Source: Brachypterus glaber (taxonomy: Eukaryota > Arthropoda > Insecta > Coleoptera > Kateretidae). From it: a stretch of DNA of 64,000 nucleotides. Location: assembly GCA_958510825.1 (NCBI GenBank), contig OY294044.1, positions 81,080,895-81,144,894 of the forward strand, given 5' to 3'. Position numbers and translations under genes: made by a program. Below are positions 11,334 to 22,500 of this stretch, one piece after another. The notes under the pieces were generated by a model. It saw only the letters and a program-made list of their open reading frames with translations. It was not told the DNA's origin and did not search any database. Numbering within the stretch: the first letter of the stretch is position 1; every line of letters begins with the position of its first letter.

Positions 11334-12834
11334 GATGATATCCGCGCCGATTCAGGCAAGGCTGAGGGCTTGAGTCACGGGTTTGGCTGATTATTTTTTA
11401 TGTGTAACCCACCGATGTTAGAGAAAAACCTCCAAGGGATATTTTTCAAAAATATGATTTTTTTTTCAAAAATTTTATAATTCTCGAAAATGTAACATTG
11501 GCGTGCAATAACTCAAAAACTTTTATTTAACCTAGAGAATTGCATTTTTCACCAATACAAAACTATATTATTTTCTATTAAATCGCATTAACTTAGCTTC
11601 AATAGTTTTTTGTTTTTCAAAATGGCGAAAAACAAATGGCCTTAATTTTTTTTGCCGACATCTTGGAAAAACAAAACACTATCGATATATTTATTAGAAA
11701 AAAAAAAAATTAATTGGTAAAAACCGCAATTCTCTAGGTTATATAGTTTGAGTTATTGCACGCCAATAACAAATTTTTGACAAATCGTCTCGTAAATTTC
11801 AGAACGTCGTATCTCAAAAAAGACAACTTTACAGGAATGAGAAATAACTCTTTCTCGCATTATTCATAGGTTGAAAATGTACTTTTTTAGTATAAACTTA
11901 ATATATTTTTAATTATTAACTTACCTTAAATTATTTTATTGTGTGTAAAATAAATAAATACAAATAATTACCTAATGTTTATAGATACGACATTTTGATG
12001 CTAAAAATTATAAATTTTTTTAAGATACGTGCTTTAAAACATTTAAACTTCAAAAAGTTTTATAACATGCGCATAAGATGTCAAAAAAGCGTCGCCAAAA
12101 GTGCGTTCCAAAATAGTCAGTTAACTAGATTTAAGAGATACGAGGTTTAAAAATTTATTAATTTAGTATCATCTAAGATACGAGGTTACTATTTTGATAA
12201 TATTTTTGTTATTTAAAAAAAATAGCAGGTCAAACTTATTTTTTAGATGTAAATTGATCATATAAGCGTTTAAGTCCAAAATCTCAAAATTGAAAAAAAT
12301 TGAGATACGACGTCCTGAAATTTACAAGACGAAATTTAAAAAAAATTAAGAAAAATTTAAAAAATCATATTTTCAAAACGGGACGTTTTTAAATAAAATC
12401 CCGTGGAGATTTTTCTTAGAAATCGGTGGGCTACACATAATTAGTAGTTGATCCTAAAGGTTTCAAAAAAATAAAAAATAGAGTTTTGGAGAAAAATGGC
12501 CTTAAAAGTTTTCGCCGCCATTTTGAAAAAACAAAAAACTGTCAAAACTAATTTAATTAAATTTGATAGAAAAAAATATTATTTTTTTAATGGTGAAAAC
12601 CGCAGTTCTCTAGAATAGACAGTTTTTGAGTTATTGCACGTCAATGACTTATTTTCGAGAACATTAAAAATTTTGAAAAAAATTAAAAAAATCATATTTT
12701 CGAAACGGGGAATTTTTGTAAAAAATCCCATGGAGGTTTTTCTTTTAACATCGGTGGGATACACACAAAAAAATTATCAGCCAAATCCCTGACCCAAGTC
12801 CTTAGCTCTGCCTGAATCGGCGCGGATATCATCA
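11334..12834. mobile_element. Large fold-back element, family FB-E (1.5 kb)
   Basis: The terminal arms 'gatgatatccgcgccgattc' / 'gaatcggcgcggatatcatc' are followed by 'aggcaaggctgagggcttga' type blocks on both sides. Several internal sub-repeats ('gttattgcacgccaat', 'ccgcaattctctaggtt', 'aaaatcatattttcaaaacg') occur three times or more in both orientations, so the arms were themselves duplicated. No coding potential. Confidence 0.85.
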
Positions 12835-13047
12835 AGTGTTATATTTTATTTGCAAAAAAAATATTCGTAAAATGTACTAAAGTTGATTTGAAACTGCGAA
12901 CCTCGTTGTGAACAAGTCTTTTGAAGTGTAAATAAGCAGAGAACGAGGTCAAAATAAATATCCACCTCGAATGAGCGAGATGATATTCCCTTAAAAAAAT
13001 ATTTATATAAATATTCCTTTCTTAAGTGTTTTATTGATATTGATTAC

Positions 13048-13425
13048 ACCCTAAGTACCCGTCATTTAGTCAATTTTAATGGGTCTGCAGCAAATAGCCG
13101 CGGCGCGCGGTCGCTTCGAACTATGGCCATAGCATTTTTATTTGAAAAGTTAAAAATTTGAAATTTGTTCACAAATTGACTCTCGTTATTAGCTATAGTT
13201 TTAATATATAGGATGCGCTTCAGCCAGTTTTCGCTAAAAACATAGCTTTTTCTCGACGCCTATAGATCGCGTCAGCAACGCTTAGTATACAATTCCATAA
13301 CATAGATATTCCTTTGTTATTTGCCATATTTATATCTACCAACATTTAAGTACCTGCCATTTAGCCCATTTTATAGTTGGGTTTGCAGCGAAGCTCTGTC
13401 GCTTCAAACTGTGGTCTTTTAGGGT
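13048..13425. repeat. Diverged direct duplication of a roughly 80-bp block
   Basis: Two related stretches, about 13,048-13,130 and 13,348-13,420, share 'aagtaccyg(t/c)catttag', 'cattttaatgggt(c)tgcagc', 'gtcgcttc(g/a)aact' and 'tggcc/tggtc'. The first copy contains a GC-rich 'agccgcggcgcgcggtcgct'. Confidence 0.55.
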
Positions 13426-13429
13426 GGAC

Positions 13430-13860
13430 CTTATTAATTTTTAATCTTAGAGAATTTTTATCTTGGTGTATCTATGTATAAAAGTCCAAACGTTTTAAAA
13501 TATGAGGGTGACCAAACTTCTCCAAGGGCCCTAAATGGGCCCCAAAAAAATTTAAATATGTTAGTTACCCTATTTAAGTGTTTTAGGGGCAATTTTGGCG
13601 GATGTCTGGCACGCAGAATCCTTTGAGATTTTGATATAATTTTGTATGCTCAAAAACAAAAAAATTACATTTTAATTTAAATTTTCTTTTCATATAAAAA
13701 TAACTAATAAGTAATTTATAGGTTATTTTCAAAGATTTTTACTGTTTTTGCGCAATTTTAGGGGCCCATGGGCAATTAGGGAAAAGTGGATTACCCTCAT
13801 ATTATTAGATTTTAATACATACCAAAACAAAAAGAGTACAAAAAGAGTACTTAAAAAATG
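13430..13860. mobile_element. Fold-back element, family R1 (about 430 bp)
   Basis: The left arm (agggtggac... tatgagggtgaccaaacttct ... gggccctaaatgggcccc) is mirrored by the right arm (ggggcccatgggcaattagg ... ttaccctcatattatt ... agagtac). Identity is moderate. A single-arm copy lies at 6.2 kb. Open frames on both strands across the right arm have no domain and are not supported. Confidence 0.65.
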
Positions 13861-14359
13861 GACAAATATGAATGTATCAAATAACAAAGGAATATCTATA
13901 TTATCGAATGACACACTTGTTTTTTCTGATAAGCGTTGTTGACGCCATCTATTTGCGACGAAAATAAGTTTCAAAAAATATTTTTCTGTAATATGAAACA
14001 TAAAAAACACGTAAAGGGGTATCACCTTTGGATTTGATGAAAAACCACCCCCACAAAGAGGGTTAAACTACCCCCAAGCACCAAAAAAAGTAGTAAATCA
14101 TAAAGTATCTCAAGAAAAATCGAGTTAAAGGGACTTAGCCAGTTATGTTTAATAAAATGTGAGAAAGTTTAGAGTATAAAATTCAATTCAAGTACCCTTT
14201 GTTTAAGATGATGTTTCGCTTATAAAACAATAAATTTTTCTTTTTGTACATGACCAGACAAAAATTTTGAGCACTTTTACGTTACATTTTATCAATTCCA
14301 ATCAAAGCTACAGTTGTTTGAAAAACAGGCTAAAAAAACTTTTTTTGCGGTCACTCTTT
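13861..14359. other. Unassigned AT-rich sequence
   Basis: No supported feature. Confidence 0.45.
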
Positions 14360-14963
14360 AGTACTCGTAAATCAGACAATTTAAACTATCTTTTTGCATG
14401 TTTGATATTTTCAACTCCTAAGATGTGGGCAGGGCATTATGGGGGTCATTTTTTAAATGGAAAGGGGGCCGTGTAATAAATCATTTTAAAGCATAAACAA
14501 TTTATTCGACTGTAGTTTTTTTATTTTTTTTAAGGTTTTGATTTTTAATTTTTTTTTTGCTAAAAATTCGATTTTTTAAGATATTTTTTGTGAATTTTTA
14601 TTTATATCAATTAAAAAAACACGTTTTTGCATCATAAAATTAATCAATTTTCAAAAATTTCTTGATTTATTAAAGAAATTTTTGACAAAAATAGTCAAAA
14701 ATATTTTTATCCGTATTTTAAACCCCAAAAAAATGCATAAAAAAATAAAAAATATACAATCAAATAGAGTATTTTATAAGCTTTAAGCCTTAAACGGGCA
14801 CTGGCTTATTAAAAATAAAACGACAATTTTAGTATTTTTTTTTTACTCAGGACAACATACAAAATAAAAAAAATCACATTATCAAATTTTTTTTTGCACA
14901 CTTCACCATTTCTAAAAGCACAAACAAAAAGGGCGCGCTAATACCACACGGTAATTGACGTAT

Positions 14964-15047
14964 CGTCAGGTCAGAGTTACAAAGTTCTATGTGCAATGTT
15001 CTATGCACTTTGCATTGTACATAGAACATTGTAACTCTAACCTGACG
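14964..15047. repeat. 84-bp hairpin
   Basis: 'cgtcaggtcagagttacaaa' pairs with 'ttgtaactctaacctgacg', and 'gttctatgtgcaatg' with 'cattgtacatagaac'. The tip 'ttctatgcactt' leaves almost no loop. Confidence 0.8.
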
Positions 15048-15130
15048 GTATGTATATCTCTCAGTATACAACAGTGTTGTATACAACACACACAAGTCCA
15101 GAACTATAAGAATTTTAAAATTCTAAGTAT

Positions 15131-15287
15131 GTATCTTCCAGGATACAAAAACCGTTTAAAGATTAAAATGATGTATCACACAACACCCTTGTCTTAAAAA
15201 AAATCCTCCCATACCCCCAAGCATTTTAAGACAAGGGTGTGATACATCATTTTAATCCTTAAACGGTTTTTGTATCCTGGAAGATAC
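15131..15287. repeat. 157-bp near-perfect hairpin inside the FB-A relative
   Basis: 'gtatcttccaggatacaaaa', 'accgtttaaagattaaaatg', 'atgtatcacac' and 'acccttgtctt' are all mirrored almost exactly on the right ('aagacaagggtgtgatacat' ... 'tgtatcctggaagatac'). The loop is about 25 nt. The freshness of the stem contrasts with the decayed surroundings. Confidence 0.85.
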
Positions 15288-15388
15288 AAACAATTAAGTT
15301 GTTTTATTCACGAGTTGCAAAAAAGTCGATATCTCAACTCGTTGAAACGTTAAGGGGGAAGGGGTGACTTTTGAACCGCGCTATATAT

Positions 15389-16103
15389 TTACTTTCATAA
15401 TAATACTGCTTTATGGAATAAAATTATAATAAACATATGTGAGATTAATCCTAAGTAATATTAACTATATTGCATTTATATTAATTTTTTATAAGCTTTT
15501 CCCTTAGAGGCACGGTATTCCCCCTCTCCCTATTATAGTTAAACAATAAATGTAGTGTTAAATCAAGCATACAGTATTGTTGAATCAAACTAAATGTTGA
15601 ATTGACTAAACCATACGGTTCATATAACCATATAAAAAACACACTATTGTTGGTTTAAAGATACTTTTTTTTTGAGTGTAAATAGAACTAAAAACGATCA
15701 TTTTTCATTTTCGTTGATTTGATTTGAAAGCAGTACAAATACAATAAAGTCATTAATAATGATACAAAGATGCTATTAATTAATTTTCACGAAGATTATA
15801 TCCGAAAATATAATTAAAAATTTAAAAAAAGGTAATAACTTTATAATAGATGTCTTTTATTATGTCATTATAATAAAGTGATAGTATTATAATTATAAAA
15901 AAATTGATAAACCTTAAAGAGGGAAACGAGGTGGCCTAAAATAAAAAAAAACTCTTATTTATTTTTTCTGACTTTTTCCTAACCTGAAAAAATCGATAAA
16001 CAGTGTCAAAGTCGAGGGATCATTTACTAAAGAAGCGCTAAAGGACCACTTGATACTTAGAGTCACTTTATCTAGCGGCGGCTTTAGCCGCCGTTGTACG
16101 AGT
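15389..16103. other. Unassigned sequence with one small hairpin
   Basis: No gene. A compact stem 'agcggcggctttagccgccg' sits at about 16,073-16,092. A similar 'ccagcggcagctttctgctgctg' occurs at about 24,580. Confidence 0.45.
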
Positions 16104-16285
16104 ATATACTGGAAATTCAATAAAAAACCTGCAGTGACTCAGTTGCGAATGTGTGGTAAAAGGCGAAGATCATACCAGTTCGGGTGGGACTCGCGTAATT
16201 TCGTTGAAGCTTCGCAAAGGCGGACCCCTTATACGAAAGCAGCAGAGGTTTGAGTCACTGCAGGTTTTATTGAATTTCTAGTATA
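16104..16285. repeat. MITE with about 40-bp terminal inverted repeats (182 bp)
   Basis: 'tatactggaaattcaataaa' ... 'acctgcagtgactca' pairs with 'tgagtcactgcaggttttat' ... 'tgaatttctagtata'. The termini abut 'tata', consistent with a TA target. The core is GC-richer ('gttcgggtgggactcgcg') and gives a short frame with no known domain. Confidence 0.85.
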
Positions 16286-16819
16286 CCAACGTCAAAAATA
16301 ACAGTTGAAAGCTCCTTACAAAACCCATAGATCGCATATGAGAGTTTAACAAAACTTGACAAATCTTTAAAATTGACATTTTGTGTCAATTTCTCTTCCA
16401 CAATATATAACATATTATGTAAAATTTAAATTTAAATGATATAGCATATTATGTAAAATTTAAATATAAAACTGGTACATTAAAAAAAAAATGTAAAAAT
16501 AATTTTAAATATGTCGGTTTTGCTAATGTACCTACATTTTTTGCAAAATTAATACCGAGTAACTAAATAAATATGTGGTATACTAACCATTATACTAAAA
16601 ATTCATCAGTATACATTATAATGAGCATCATCTTTTGATATTTCTTTCAAATTCATTATATAACTTTATAATTCTTTATTAATTTATAATTAAAATTTTT
16701 ATTCTTTATTAAAATATTCATATTTGGCATTTTCTTAATTTTATAATTTTTGTCCGTCATAAATAACATGTTCTGACACTTTTATCTGCCTATATTATAT
16801 ATAAATTATATAATATAAT
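16286..16819. other. Unassigned AT-rich sequence
   Basis: Contains a direct duplication 'cata(ttatgtaaaatttaaat)' at about 16,410 and 16,446. Nothing else recognised. Confidence 0.45.
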
Positions 16820-17559
16820 ACACACATCGCCAAAATTATTGGTCCCAATTAATTTCAAACGCAAACAAAAATTATTCTAACAAATATGTGGGTTCAATTC
16901 TACATTTTATTGAAATGCTTTATCACATGTAGGCTTATTTTCATGGAATGATTACACGGCCAGGAATTAAATTAAAAAAGTTAAAACAATAAATTTTTAT
17001 TGAAAAAACTTAAAGTCGTCACAAAATGTGAGAAACAATGATATAAATATGTCCTCATCTGTTCTCAAACAAAACATTTAAGTACGCCCAAAACATTATT
17101 CCTTTCATAGCCAAACGAAATTGGAGATAATTTCATTTTTATAGAACATTACGCCACTCCCCACCGCACAAGAAGGGTTACCAATTTGCTACAGTAAAGT
17201 AATGCTCAAAGAATGAACTGGCCAGCTAGCTCACCAGCCATGAATCCTTGTGAGAACGCGTGGGATATGGTAAAAAGGGCTATTTTGAATAGAGATATCA
17301 CCCCGTTTACCCGTCAGGAGCTAATTGATGCTGCTCAAGAAGAATCGAACAACATATTGCATTGCATTAACAACCTTTTTATTGGCATGCACATACATGT
17401 TAATATTTTTCTTGAGAACAGTGGAGGACATACTGGTTATTGACATATTTTTTTCTCTCATTTTATGACGACTTTTTTCAATAAAATGAAGAATTAAACC
17501 CATGCATTTGTTTGAATAATTTTTGTTAACGTTTAAAACTAATTAGGGGGGCGATGTAT
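16820..17559 (+). mobile_element. Decayed Tc1/mariner-type DNA transposon, internally deleted
   Basis: Terminal inverted repeats of about 90 bp flank a transposase remnant. The left end runs 'cacacatcgccaaaattatt ... cgcaaacaaaaattattcta ... attttattg'. The right end, in reverse complement, runs 'tacatcgccccccctaatta ... gttaacaaaaattattcaaa ... cattttattg'. A TA dinucleotide lies at each outer end. At about 740 bp it is far below the usual 1.3-1.7 kb of autonomous Tc1-type elements, so most of the transposase is missing. Confidence 0.85.
17213..17443 (+). pseudogene. Tc1-like transposase, C-terminal remnant
   Basis: The 76-residue frame begins MNWPASSPAMNPCENAWDMV. WPAxSPDxNPIEN is the hallmark at the end of the DDE catalytic domain of Tc1-type transposases, and its last conserved acidic residue is the E of 'CEN'. 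The remainder (KRAILNRDITPFTRQELIDA) fits the family's C-terminal helix region. The N-terminal helix-turn-helix DNA-binding part and the first two catalytic acids are absent, because the inverted-repeat end is only about 390 bp upstream. Non-functional. The Tc1 call is firm; the clade is not determined. Confidence 0.85.
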
Positions 17560-17788
17560 AGCAAATATCTCAAACCATATTTACCCAATAGAAGCATCAG
17601 AATATGAAATATCTCTAGTTTTTCTTTGAAGCATAAGCGCTCTGTGTTTTTTTGTACGTAGCTTTCAACTGTAGAGTATAGCCGCTATACTCTACGACAC
17701 ACATAGGGGTGTTTGGGCAACTTAATTCGATTTAGAACGTGTTTTTTATGTTATCATAAAGGATAAAACAGTTAAAAAACATTTTTAT

Positions 17789-18393
17789 CTATACCGGGTG
17801 TCCCATATAAAAGGATCAACCCTTAATAATTTTGAAACCAAATGTTTAAAAGAAAATCCTCGGACAGGTTATTTTTTGTTTCAAAGGGCACATATTTTTA
17901 TGATATCTCCAGCACCTCCCACTTATCCTTCCACCGTGGGGAGGTACCAAATTTAAAATATTAAAAGGCACTATACATTAAGTGATAACTTGATTAGAAG
18001 GTAGTTTAATTCTCTATTTAATGGTGTCTTGCTTTTGAAAATCGGTCTAGCTATTCTTAAGATTTTTAACCTTAAATTTTTTAAAAGTGCTCCAATATTT
18101 TTTAACAGTTTACCCATTACATATTTATTTTTAGAAAAATTCCTTGTACAGTTTTATTTTTAATGTCGTCCCCATCCCAACCAAAAAATAATGGGGTGTT
18201 TCGAAAACTTTAAGGATACATATCTTGAGAATGGCTGGACCGATCTTCAAAAACAAGACACCTTCAAATAGAGAATTAAAATACCCCTTTGTCCCCCTTG
18301 AAACAAAAATCGACCTGTCCGAAGATTCTTTTATAAAAACATTTAATTTAAACATTATTGAGGGTTGAACCTTTATATGGGAGACTGAATATA
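17789..18393. mobile_element. Fold-back element, family FB-F (about 605 bp)
   Basis: The ends 'ctataccgggtgtcccatat' ... 'aaaggatcaacccttaataa' and 'attattgagggttgaacctt' ... 'tatatgggagactgaatat' pair. Inner blocks 'aatcctcggacaggt' / 'gacctgtccgaagatt' and 'ttctctatttaatggtgtctt' / 'acaccttcaaatagagaatt' continue the stem. No transposase. Confidence 0.85.
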
Positions 18394-18636
18394 TGTTTTT
18401 TAAAAAGCCTTATCTTGAAAAATCGCAACATTTCCCAAAAAAATTTAGAAGTTTTCTATAGAAAACGTCTCTAGCTTTCTAATAAATCTAAACTCGATAC
18501 TGGGAAAGTTTGGGCAGAACAACTTCTAGAGTCAAATTTCGAAAAAATTATACTACAAAATAGCACTTACTGAAAACGTGTTTTTAAAAATTAATGTAAG
18601 AGATATCGCCACAAAAAGCCACGTAAAATAGGCCCA

Positions 18637-18790
18637 TATAGGGAACGTTCAAGTATTACGTAACGCAAATTTTGATCATTTTGGACCCCCCCTGTAACGC
18701 TATTTTCCTATATCATTAACATGGGCGTAACACTCCAAAATGACCCCCACCCCCCCTAGGAGCGTTACGTAATACTTGAACGTTCCCATA
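18637..18790. repeat. MITE with about 35-bp terminal repeats (154 bp)
   Basis: 'gggaacgttcaagtattacg' + 'taacgc' at the left and 'gcgttacgtaatacttgaac' + 'gttccc' at the right form the stem, with a C- and G-rich interior ('ggaccccccctgtaacgcta', 'tgacccccac'). It belongs to the class of insect MITEs with 'attacgtaacg' ends. Confidence 0.85.
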
Positions 18791-19670
18791 CCTGCTTCAT
18801 CAGAATCCACGGTACTTATTTATAGCTGTAGACAAAAAAAAGAAAAAAATAGCTACTTGTAAACTTCCACTTAAAATGACCACTAAGTTTTGACCGATCG
18901 TAGTGGCGCTAGGAATGTATGGGGAGTGGGGGATTTGCTTATCTCATTTAACAATCTCTCGACTTTATATAGGACCTTCCCTTTTCTGCTTACGCTAAAG
19001 TTTTTATGCCCGACTTTTGGCCGGCTAGATCAGCCATATACCCGTCTGTGCGACAGCTGACGCCGCTAAATTGAGTGACTCTACTTGATACTTGCAAAGT
19101 CGAGAGCCTGCAAAGCATTTTTAAATAGGGAGAAAAACAAAGGAATATTAAAGGTGATTGGTTTACATAATAACTTGAAAAAGGGATCACAGGCAGGAGT
19201 TTGAATTGTTTGTGACCTTCGGGAAAACATATACAAAAAAATCGATACTTAAAGAGTTTATTTCTTGTCTACACTGTAAGAAATGTATTTCTGATTATTT
19301 TAATCGACAAGAAGGGCGCAGTTTAAGTTGCCCGAAATGTTGTTTAGCAAAGTTTTATTTGGCAACATTTTTCTGCCATTTTTGTTGTTTTTTTTTATGT
19401 AACGCAGCTACAAGATTTAGCCTAAAACTGTCGGCATTTTAACTTCTAGCCAATAAATTCTACACCAAGCACTGTCTGATAAATAAAAGTATCTAATTTA
19501 AAAATCAAGACACTTTTTTCCTCGGTTGCCAAGTGGCACATAAGCAGTGTTGCCGAAATTTCCCAAAATGTAAAAATAAAATATTTCAAACAATTTGAAA
19601 AAATGCATCAATTTGAAAATGCTTGATTTCAATTGGTTCGATCTTTTACAGAACGTAGCAATAAAACGAA
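18791..19670. other. Unassigned sequence
   Basis: The stretch 18,880-19,100 is less AT-rich and holds 'gacagctgacgccgctaaat' and 'gagtgactctacttgatact'. The 78-residue plus frame at 19,206-19,442 is cysteine-rich (CLHCKKCISDYF, LSCPKCCLAKF) and so faintly zinc-ribbon-like. It has no codon support or neighbouring exons, and I do not call it a gene. Confidence 0.4.
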
Positions 19671-20122
19671 ACAAGCCATGAAGATATGTAATATTACGCA
19701 TTCCATTATATACTATTCACAGTAAATGGTATATTGCATTTTCAAAAAAAAAATAAATAAATAAAATAAAAAAATAACATATTATTTAAAAACTAAAAAT
19801 AAAAAAAAAATACAAAAAAAAATGTAAAAAAATATAAAATTGTTCAGATATTTTTATTTTATTTTTGCGATAAACGAAAAAATAAAAAAAAATTGAAAAT
19901 GACTTTTTATTTTTTGATTGTGACTTTTTTTTGACCTATTCAAAATGTATTTTTTACATTCTTATAAGCCGAATTTTTGTAATAATTTAATCTATCTATT
20001 CATATTTTGGTGGTCGAAGTGGTGGAAAATCGATGTAAAATATGAGATTGGAGTGGAGAAAATTTTGATTTTAAAGTTTTTCAAATATTATAAACTCTTT
20101 GTGATAAGATCTACCTATGTCA

Positions 20123-20150
<28 letters not shown>
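20123..20150. repeat. (TA)n microsatellite
   Basis: About 14 uninterrupted TA dinucleotides. Confidence 0.95.
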
Positions 20151-20153
<3 letters not shown>

Positions 20154-20229
20154 ATTTAAGACGTGTTACTACAAATATGCCTTGTTCATATGTTTAACGA
20201 ATTCAATAATATGTTCGAAAAATTAAAAA

Positions 20230-20362
20230 AAAAGTAAAATTAGAGTGTGACGTCACATAGGGGGGAGGGGGTCAAGACTTTGTGACACTGTGTGATATGG
20301 GGGAGGGGGGTCTAAAAATACCTAAAAAAGTGTGACGTATTTTATGGATGACCCCTTATAGT
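20230..20362. repeat. MITE fragment with 'ggggtcatccataa' type terminus
   Basis: The right end, read in reverse, is 'ataaggggtcatccataaaa' + 'tacgtcaca'. The interior has three G-rich direct repeats led by 'gtgtgacgtcacatagggg' and 'gtgtgatatgggggagggg'. It is familiar as a common class of insect repeat. The left inverted end is missing. Confidence 0.6.
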
Positions 20363-20660
20363 ATAGATTTTTTTTTAAGTTTAACCCCCTATTACTTTTT
20401 TTGTTTTTTGGGGGGATTACTTTTAAAATTAATATGGATCTTTCCCTCGTAGAACTTGATTTTTCCTAAAATTTTCAAGTCGATTGGATTATTCGTTCTT
20501 GTGTTCACAAAAATCTTGACATCGGACGGACCGACGAACATTTCAAAAAAAAAGTTGGTTATTTTTTCATGAAACAAATTTAAATCCAAGAATTTGTTGT
20601 CTAGGACGATTTTTGAAAATTTTAAAAAATTTTATACTACCGTATAATATTTTTCTAGCG

Positions 20661-21415
20661 CTGGCATGTGACTAATATAATAATACCTATTCTTATAAAT
20701 CAAGAATAAAGTTTAAAATACAATATTTAAATTATAAAATTCTTTATTTAACCTACTTATAAATACTTTCGAGATAAAACTTGAATGAATGTTGCAAGTG
20801 TGGTGTTTGAAATAAAGAAAACCGTAAGAATATTTAATGCATCGCATTTTTTTGTATACACTGGCAAATGGACTGCCGTCTATTTAAATTAGATAAAGAG
20901 AGAAGTTCTACAGAAAGAGATAAAAGTATAATTATTATTGTTTCAAAATAAAATTATGCATATTTTAGGTAAAAAAACCATTTTATTTTTTAAGTAAAAA
21001 ACTATTTTTTTTTTATTTTTATACAGCTATGTGTACAGTAGGTCTAAAGTTTCCTAGGGAACTTATGACCTACTCCTTAATTTGACAGTCATTGATAATA
21101 AATACCCCGTTGTGTGTAAAGATTTTTTACTTGTTTTTGTGTTTAATAAGCTGTTTTATGTATTCTTTAATAATTTTGCATATATTGCACATTTTTTGTT
21201 GCGCTTTGATAAAATCCAAATATAATATTGTCAGGGAATTTTCTTTTTGGGTTGGTATTGAAGACCTAAATTTATGTTGGGGGTTTGAGTTAACGATTAC
21301 GGTGTGGTTTTTGGGTCATCCCGTGAGTTTAATTTGATTTTATTATTTTTTTTTCTGTATTTTATTTTTATGAGGAAAAGTTTATTTTTCTTAGAAACTT
21401 TATACTATATATAAA
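20661..21415. other. Unassigned AT-rich sequence
   Basis: The 81-residue plus frame at 21,092-21,337 is hydrophobic but has no recognisable family. No repeat structure identified. Confidence 0.4.
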
Positions 21416-21655
21416 TATGCCCTCCTTAGTTAAAACGCCCCAACTAAAATTTTTGCCATTTTCGGCTTATCTGCATATACCGGTTATTCTATGCCATATT
21501 TATCTGTTTTTCAGGATTGCCACCAGTCAGGGAAAACAGGAAAGTCAGGATAATTGAAATTGAAACCTGGAAGTCAGGGAATTTGGCCATTTATTCGAAA
21601 AATTTAGGGAAAATAGCAATGTTAGTTAGGACGTTTTAACTAAGGAGGGCAGTAT
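21416..21655. repeat. MITE (about 240 bp)
   Basis: 'tatgccctccttagttaaaa' + 'cgccccaactaa' at the left pairs with 'ttagttaggacgttttaact' + 'aaggagggca' at the right. The core holds two 'agtcaggga' repeats. Confidence 0.85.
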
Positions 21656-21680
21656 TATACAATATACTTTTTAATTTTTA

Positions 21681-21800
21681 TTTGTTTTCTACTGTTTAGT
21701 TATACATAATAATATTATTATTAGTTACATATTATGTAACTCATAGAAGGGTTTTAACTTTAAAAACTAGTTTTTAATACAATTTCATTAATGTTTATGG
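21681..21800 (+). repeat. FB-H arm fragment, copy 1
   Basis: Single arm with 'tgttttctactgtttagtta', 'tacataat', 'agaagggttttaactttaaa' and 'aactagtttttaata'. This is the same arm that forms both hairpins at 45.8-46.8 kb. Confidence 0.7.
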
Positions 21801-22162
21801 CAAACTCTTGTATAATTTAGATCCCAACACATAAACTAAACCTTGAGCAAAAATCGTGTGAAAAATGCCGTTTTCATAGGAAAAATACTTTTCTAACGGC
21901 TGGGTTATATAGAGCATAATGCGCTTTAGAGAAAGGAAAACTATGTTGAATATGTATTTGATTTAAAATTCAAACCATTCTAAAGCTTGTATATTCTTTT
22001 AATGCGGTTTTTATGCATTCCATTTGAAAATAAAAATAAATTTTTCCAAACCCGGAAAATAATAAAAAAAGGAGTTTTTTTTCTTATCGTTATCTTTGAA
22101 TTCAAATCCTCGAAATAAAATCTTATTGCCTCTTTATTAGGTGACCCAATTTCAAAAAACAA

Positions 22163-22500
22163 ATATTTAAAAACAAGCCATGAAGATATGTCATGCACCG
22201 CACTCCATAATACACAGTGAATATTTCTGTCAAAAAAGTAACGCTTTCTTAAAATTTTAAGCCTCTAAAAGTTTTCCTTCTATTTTTAATAATTTTTTCA
22301 GAAGTGGCGCCCCAAACCTTTTTGTGTTTTTGATTTTTTTCAAAAATAATAGGGTTTTTCTCATATAACCTGATTTTACCTGAAAAATTGAGATCGATCG
22401 GATTGGATTGATTTTCGTGCCAACAAAAAACCAGACACATAGACGTTTTTTTTTTTTAATATTTAGAATCCGATAAAAAGTATATGTATACAGCGTGTAA
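22163..22500 (+). repeat. Dispersed composite repeat R2, copy 2
   Basis: The 5' module 'aagccatgaagatatgtcat' ... 'cactccataatacacagtga' is followed after a short gap by the 3' module (gatcgatcggattgga ... cgtgccaacaaaaaaccaga ... catagacg). More diverged than copies 1 and 3. Confidence 0.65.

Larger units (their letters stand above)
14360..15388. mobile_element. Rearranged FB-A relative
   Basis: The left part has 'cagacaatttaaactatctt', 'agatgtgggcagggcattat' and 'ggaaagggggccgtgtaata', matching the inner left arm of the 1.7-kb copy. The right end 'ggggtgacttttgaaccgcg' matches its right end. The interior has acquired two clean hairpins, which are listed separately. Confidence 0.7.
19671..20660 (+). 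repeat. Dispersed composite repeat R2 (both modules), copy 1
   Basis: The 5' module 'caagccatgaagatatgtaa' ... 'ttacgcattccatta' ... 'cacagtaaatggtatattgc' is followed at about 20,380-20,640 by the 3' module 'ggggggattacttttaaaat', 'atttttcctaaaattttcaa', 'gattattcgttcttgtgttc' and 'aagaatttgttgtctagga'. The same two modules occur in the same order at 22.2, 28.7 and 54.2 kb, so they form one family. A TA microsatellite and a MITE fragment have landed between them here. The family has no open frame. Confidence 0.7.

Noticed and set aside
19206..19442. Cysteine-rich 78-residue frame resembling a small zinc ribbon
   Set aside because: Cysteine pairs occur, but there are no supporting codon bias, splice signals or neighbouring exons, and AT-rich noise can give such frames.
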